Below, piece by piece: positions 7,442 to 10,118 of a stretch of 10,118 bases of DNA; the stretch's first letter is position 1, and each line of letters opens with the position of its first letter. The translations under genes and the position numbers were made by a program. The notes beneath the pieces were generated by a model that was not told the DNA's origin, did no database searches, and was given only the letters and a program-made list of their open reading frames with translations. The stretch comes from Candidatus Altimarinota bacterium (GTDB lineage Bacteria; Patescibacteriota; Gracilibacteria; BD1-5; UBA2023): contig DNKW01000009.1 in NCBI GenBank assembly GCA_003488655.1, forward strand, positions 1-10,118, given 5' to 3'.

Positions 7442-7683
7442 TCATGAACAAAATAACTCTCCTGCTCGTCACGCTTTTCTGTATAACTTCCAGTTTTTTT
7501 GTCGGGTACTACTTCTGAAAAAGCCTCTCATCACAGGAAATCAAGAACATAGAACAAGCTCTACAAGTCTCGCTCCATCTCCACGGAAATACGCTCGATG
7601 TCGAGAAATCCCGCTCGGACATTCGCGTGATTATCGATGGGAAAGAACTTTTGGGAACTGGTAGTATCGAGCTCAAAAAATAA
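7435..7683 (+). CDS. Small single-pass membrane protein, 82 aa (one in-frame UGA read as Gly)
   Basis: I do not recognise the family. Reading TGA at 7516-7518 as Gly28 gives an 82-aa protein: a basic start (MNK), a hydrophobic segment of about 18-20 residues (ITLLLVTLFCITSSFFVGYY), then a polar domain of roughly 55 residues ending GTGSIELKK. This looks like a signal anchor or uncleaved signal peptide with the C-terminal part outside the membrane. The outside part begins with a helix-like stretch (SSQEIKNIEQALQ) and ends in likely beta strands (DIRVIIDGKELLG). Under the standard code it would be cut after 27 codons, so standard gene callers would miss it. The start may be 7435 or 7444. The stop is TAA, 69 nt before glyA. 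Confidence 0.65.
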
Positions 7684-7694
7684 GAGATTTTCAC

Positions 7695-7722
7695 TTGTAA
7701 AAAGCCTTTCTTTCCCTATACT
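7695..7722 (+). promoter_or_regulatory. Promoter of glyA
   Basis: TTGTAA (7695-7700), a 16-nt spacer and TATACT (7717-7722) lie 30 nt before the glyA start. The block TTTCCCTATACTTC closely resembles the methyltransferase promoter (CTTCCCTATACTAC) with the same spacer length. The predicted leader is about 24 nt and carries no Shine-Dalgarno. Confidence 0.65.
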
Positions 7723-7752
7723 TCAAAACATATTATTTATTATTCCTCTTCC

Positions 7753-8997
7753 ATGTCCTCTCTACTCGCACAACAAGATCCTGAAATATTCGCATCCATA
7801 GAGGCAGAAACCTCCCGACAAGAATACGAGCTCGAGCTCATCGCTTCCGAAAACTACGCCTCGAAAGCGGTTATGGAAGCAGCCGGAAGTGTCCTTATGA
7901 ACAAGTATTCCGAAGGATATCCCGGAAAACGCTATTATGCGGGGCAGACGAACATCGATGTGGTCGAGAACCTCGCCATCGCTCGGGCAAAAAAACTCTT
8001 CGATGCCGAGTACGTGAATGTTCAACCGCTTTCGGGCTCTCCTGCGAATCTCGCCGTCTATCTCGGACTCTTGCAGCCGGGCGATACCGTTCTCGGAATG
8101 AGTCTCGATCAAGGGGGACACCTGTCTCACGGACATCCTCTCAATTTCTCCGGACTTCTCTATAAGATCGTCTCCTATGGGGTAGACAAGACGACGGAAA
8201 CCATCGACATGGACGAAGTCGAAAGAATCGCCACTGAATCGAAACCACGCATGATCATCGCCGGATTCTCCGCATATTCAAGGGATCTCGACTGGAAACG
8301 ATTTCGAGACATTGCTGACAAAGTCGGTGCGTACCTGATGGCGGACATCTCCCATATCGCAGGTCTCATTGCCGGGAAAGTTCTCACGAATCCTGTTCCG
8401 TACTGTGACGTCGTAACCACTACGACACACAAGACACTTCGTTGACCACGAGGGGCGATCATCATGTCGAAGGAAAATCTCGGTCCGGCTCTTGCTCGTG
8501 CAGTATTCCCGGGAGTGCAATGAGGTCCTCATGAGAACTTGATCGCTGCAAAGGCTGTTGCCTTCAGAGAAGCCCTTCTTCCGTCTTTCGAAGTCTATGC
8601 GAAACAAGTGGTACAAAATGCCCAGATATTGGCTACCAACCTCTCTTTGCACGGACTCCGCGTTGTTTCCGGTGGAACCGACAACCATTTGATGCTCCTC
8701 GATGTCTTCGGAAGCTTCGGGATCACCGGAAAGGAAGCGGAAAAGGCTCTCGAGGAAGTCGGGATCAGTACGAATAAGAATATGATCCCATTTGATCCAC
8801 GTAAACCCATGGATCCATCCGGAATCCGTATCGGAACGCCTGCCATCACCACCCGGGGAATGGGTGCGAGCGAGATGGACATCCTCGGGGAAATCATTGT
8901 CCGAACACTGAAAAATAGAGAAGATACGAGTGAACTCGGAAAAATAAAACAGGAAGTGAAAGAGCTTTGTGTAAAATTTCCTTTGTATACAAAATAA
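7753..8997 (+). CDS. glyA: Serine hydroxymethyltransferase (two in-frame UGA codons read as Gly)
   Basis: This is a 414-aa PLP enzyme that converts serine and tetrahydrofolate to glycine and 5,10-methylene-THF, supplying FolD and thymidylate synthesis. Family blocks: [18 protein letters not shown] (about 26-43), [12 protein letters not shown] (51-62), [13 protein letters not shown] (117-129), and the PLP lysine K227 in TTTHKT. TGA codons at 8443-8445 (Gly231, in HKTLR-G-PRG) and 8521-8523 (Gly257, in FPGVQ-G-GP) sit exactly on conserved glycines. This is the strongest evidence in the window for code 25. Under the standard code the gene would falsely appear as two fragments with a gap. Length is normal (E. 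coli has 417 aa). It ends in three tandem TAA codons and is followed after 9 nt by an unknown gene. It has its own promoter. Confidence 0.98.
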
Positions 8998-9003
8998 TAA
9001 TAA
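8995..9003 (+). other. Triple tandem stop codon (TAA TAA TAA) ending glyA
   Basis: Three consecutive in-frame TAA codons end glyA. The next gene starts only one codon later, in the same reading frame, so any readthrough would fuse the two proteins. The triple stop may protect against this, or may be chance in A/T-rich sequence. Confidence 0.6.
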
Positions 9004-9006
9004 ATT

Positions 9007-9360
9007 ATGGGCATTCAAATTGAATTCAATCCCGATCTTGCACTCAGAAATATTTCTGAGTTTGAGAACGGCAATCGAAAAATAGAGGAATGTATTCCTG
9101 AGAATCTTGAGACAGGGAAAATATATCCTTTCTTGAAGCGAGATCAGCGAAATTATTGGCTCCTTGGGGAGATACCGCTCATCGAGACCCAAGGAAGTGG
9201 AATCCTCTCCCGTCCGAAGGCCAGCATCCTCATATTGGAAGCCACACACTTCATCCAGGATGGAAGCATGTACACGAAAGGATTCTACAAAGTTTCCGAA
9301 ATATTCGGAGACCAGGCTGTGCACTTTGAATGCTTCGACCTCGTTGGGACAAGGAAATAA
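9007..9360 (+). CDS. Hypothetical 117-aa protein downstream of glyA
   Basis: I do not recognise this gene. It encodes 117 residues, starts 9 nt after the first glyA stop codon and ends in TAA. No signal peptide or membrane segment is visible, and there is one Cys in the N-terminal third (IEECIPENL) and one near the C-terminus (FECFDL). The pattern is mixed alpha/beta: NYWLLGEIPLIET and KASILILEATHFI look like strands, and GFYKVSEIFGDQAVHFECFD is a compact C-terminal stretch. It contains no in-frame TGA. The leader is A/T-rich without a Shine-Dalgarno, and the gene is probably co-transcribed with glyA. Its codon choice resembles that of nearby genes. No function can be assigned from the sequence. 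Confidence 0.75.
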   Translation: MGIQIEFNPDLALRNISEFENGNRKIEECIPENLETGKIYPFLKRDQRNYWLLGEIPLIETQGSGILSRPKASILILEATHFIQDGSMYTKGFYKVSEIFGDQAVHFECFDLVGTRK

Positions 9361-9371
9361 AGACTTTTAAG

Positions 9372-9402
9372 CACTAACAACCAATAACTATTCACTAACA
9401 AC
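9372..9402 (+). repeat. Pair of 10-bp direct repeats CACTAACAAC before the last gene
   Basis: CACTAACAAC occurs at 9372-9381 and again at 9393-9402, start to start 21 bp apart, which is two helical turns. It fills most of the 48-nt gap between two genes. The spacing suits a regulator bound on one DNA face, but a chance duplication or a leader-RNA feature is equally possible. No convincing promoter boxes were found in the same gap. Confidence 0.35.
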
Positions 9403-9408
9403 TACACT

Positions 9409-10118
9409 ATGTGACTCGATGGTCTCGACAATCTCGAAGGCGATGAAGGCGGAGCGGAGGGCGGTTCGGAACAGCAATCCGAAGCAGCCCGAGCCAAAGC
9501 CGTGAAATCCCTTGCGGGGATTAAGCGGATACAAAAAGACGAAGGGAAGGCGAAACGCGACAACGACCACCTTCATGAGTGTTTGCGGGAGATTATCGTA
9601 TCAGAAAAGTACGATGTCCTCATCCCCTATATCTTCCCTCTTTTTGAAGCGGGGGTTCCGTCCCACATAATCATCGGGGCTTTTTCGCTCGTGCACCAGC
9701 GAGCCTCGGATATCATCCGAGACCACTATATCTCAGACACCAACAGTCTCGCTCTCGCCAATCCAACACCCGCAGACAAGAAGTATCCGCACAGAACCTT
9801 TGCACTCACACCATTCGCGAGTCCAGTGGAGTTCGACGACCAGACTATCGACCCTGCTATCAGGAAGCGTATCAATGAATGGGTGGAGGATATATTCACC
9901 GTCGTAAGTCACGATCCATCGGTCGTTATGACCGAGCGTTTTCTCCATATCCTCGAGGGGAAAGAGAAGCACAACGTCGTGAAACTCCTCGGGGGAGTCC
10001 TCATCTTCTTCCTCCTCCGGGTCAATGTCCACATAACCGCCGAAAAAGCCTCGCTCTATACGGAGTTTATTTTGAAGGAGGTGGAGAAGAAATTAAAGGA
10101 GTTGAAGTTAGAAGCAAT
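9409..10118 (+). CDS. Hypothetical protein, N-terminal 236 residues, starting ATG-UGA (3' end outside window)
   Basis: I do not recognise this gene. It begins ATG TGA CTC GAT, that is Met-Gly-Leu-Asp under code 25, and stays open for 236 codons to the window edge. The in-frame UGA is the second codon, so a standard-code gene caller would place the start far too late or miss the gene. A Gly/Glu-rich acidic N-terminus (about 1-25, GDEGGAEGGSEQQSE) is followed by a charged region (KRIQKDEGKAKRDND) and then a mostly helical domain (DVLIPYIFPLFEAGVPSHII at about 71-90). A hydrophobic stretch lies near residues 189-206 (VVKLLGGVLIFFLLRV), then a charged EVEKKLKELK helix. The coding reading is preferred over the antisense one because it is uninterrupted. 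It is neither clearly mobile nor clearly housekeeping. Confidence 0.7.

Noticed and set aside
7290..7666. Open frame continuing in the folD frame after its stop (FERHRGLFEPSINWRVPQ...)
   Set aside because: It has no start codon and overlaps the small membrane-protein gene, whose hydrophobic N-terminal segment is more convincing. The segment is better explained as part of the inverted repeat.
7753..8997. glyA, folD and mfd as pseudogenes or split genes with premature TGA stops
   Set aside because: Three independent conserved genes keep the same frame across every TGA, with no other lesions, and the TGAs in glyA fall on conserved glycines. Recoding explains all of them.
8278..9324. Long open frame (348 codons) on the minus strand opposite glyA and the 117-aa gene
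   Set aside because: It is antisense to well-supported genes, has no recognisable motifs and has an implausible composition. It is a shadow of the codon usage on the other strand.

Overview
The window is ordinary-looking bacterial chromosome from an organism that reads UGA as glycine (genetic code 25). This points to Candidatus Gracilibacteria (BD1-5) or Candidatus Absconditabacteria (SR1) in the Candidate Phyla Radiation. The evidence is internal. serine hydroxymethyltransferase, FolD and Mfd each look broken by TGA under the standard code, yet each reads through as one full-length protein. In glyA both TGA codons fall exactly on family-conserved glycines. All eleven stop codons I can see are TAA or TAG, and none is TGA. 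I cannot decide between the two phyla from the sequence alone.

Layout, left to right. The end of an F-type ATP synthase operon (atpD partial, atpC) runs on the + strand. It is followed by a strong promoter, a structured leader, a gene for a secreted Thr-rich, Arg- and Cys-free surface protein, and a strong intrinsic terminator. A 76-bp palindromic repeat then separates this unit from a small class I O-methyltransferase gene with its own promoter. The methyltransferase gene converges on, and overlaps by 23 nt, a minus-strand unit transcribed in the order trxA, a 78-aa unknown gene, mfd. A divergent promoter region separates trxA from folD (+). After folD come a 104-bp imperfect inverted repeat, an 82-aa single-pass membrane protein gene, glyA with its own promoter, a 117-aa unknown gene, and an unknown gene that runs off the right edge and has UGA as its second codon.

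Functionally, glyA and folD form a one-carbon module: SHMT makes 5,10-methylene-tetrahydrofolate and FolD oxidises it to 10-formyl-tetrahydrofolate. trxA and mfd are thiol redox and transcription-coupled repair functions. No canonical Shine-Dalgarno sequence is visible before any gene whose start lies in the window. Promoters of the methyltransferase and glyA genes share a TTG-rich -35, a 16-nt spacer and a CCCTATACT -10 block.

I found no tRNA, rRNA, CRISPR array, transposase, toxin-antitoxin or defence genes. The points most worth following up are the UGA recoding pattern, the surface-protein transcription unit, the two intergenic repeats and the unrecognised small genes.
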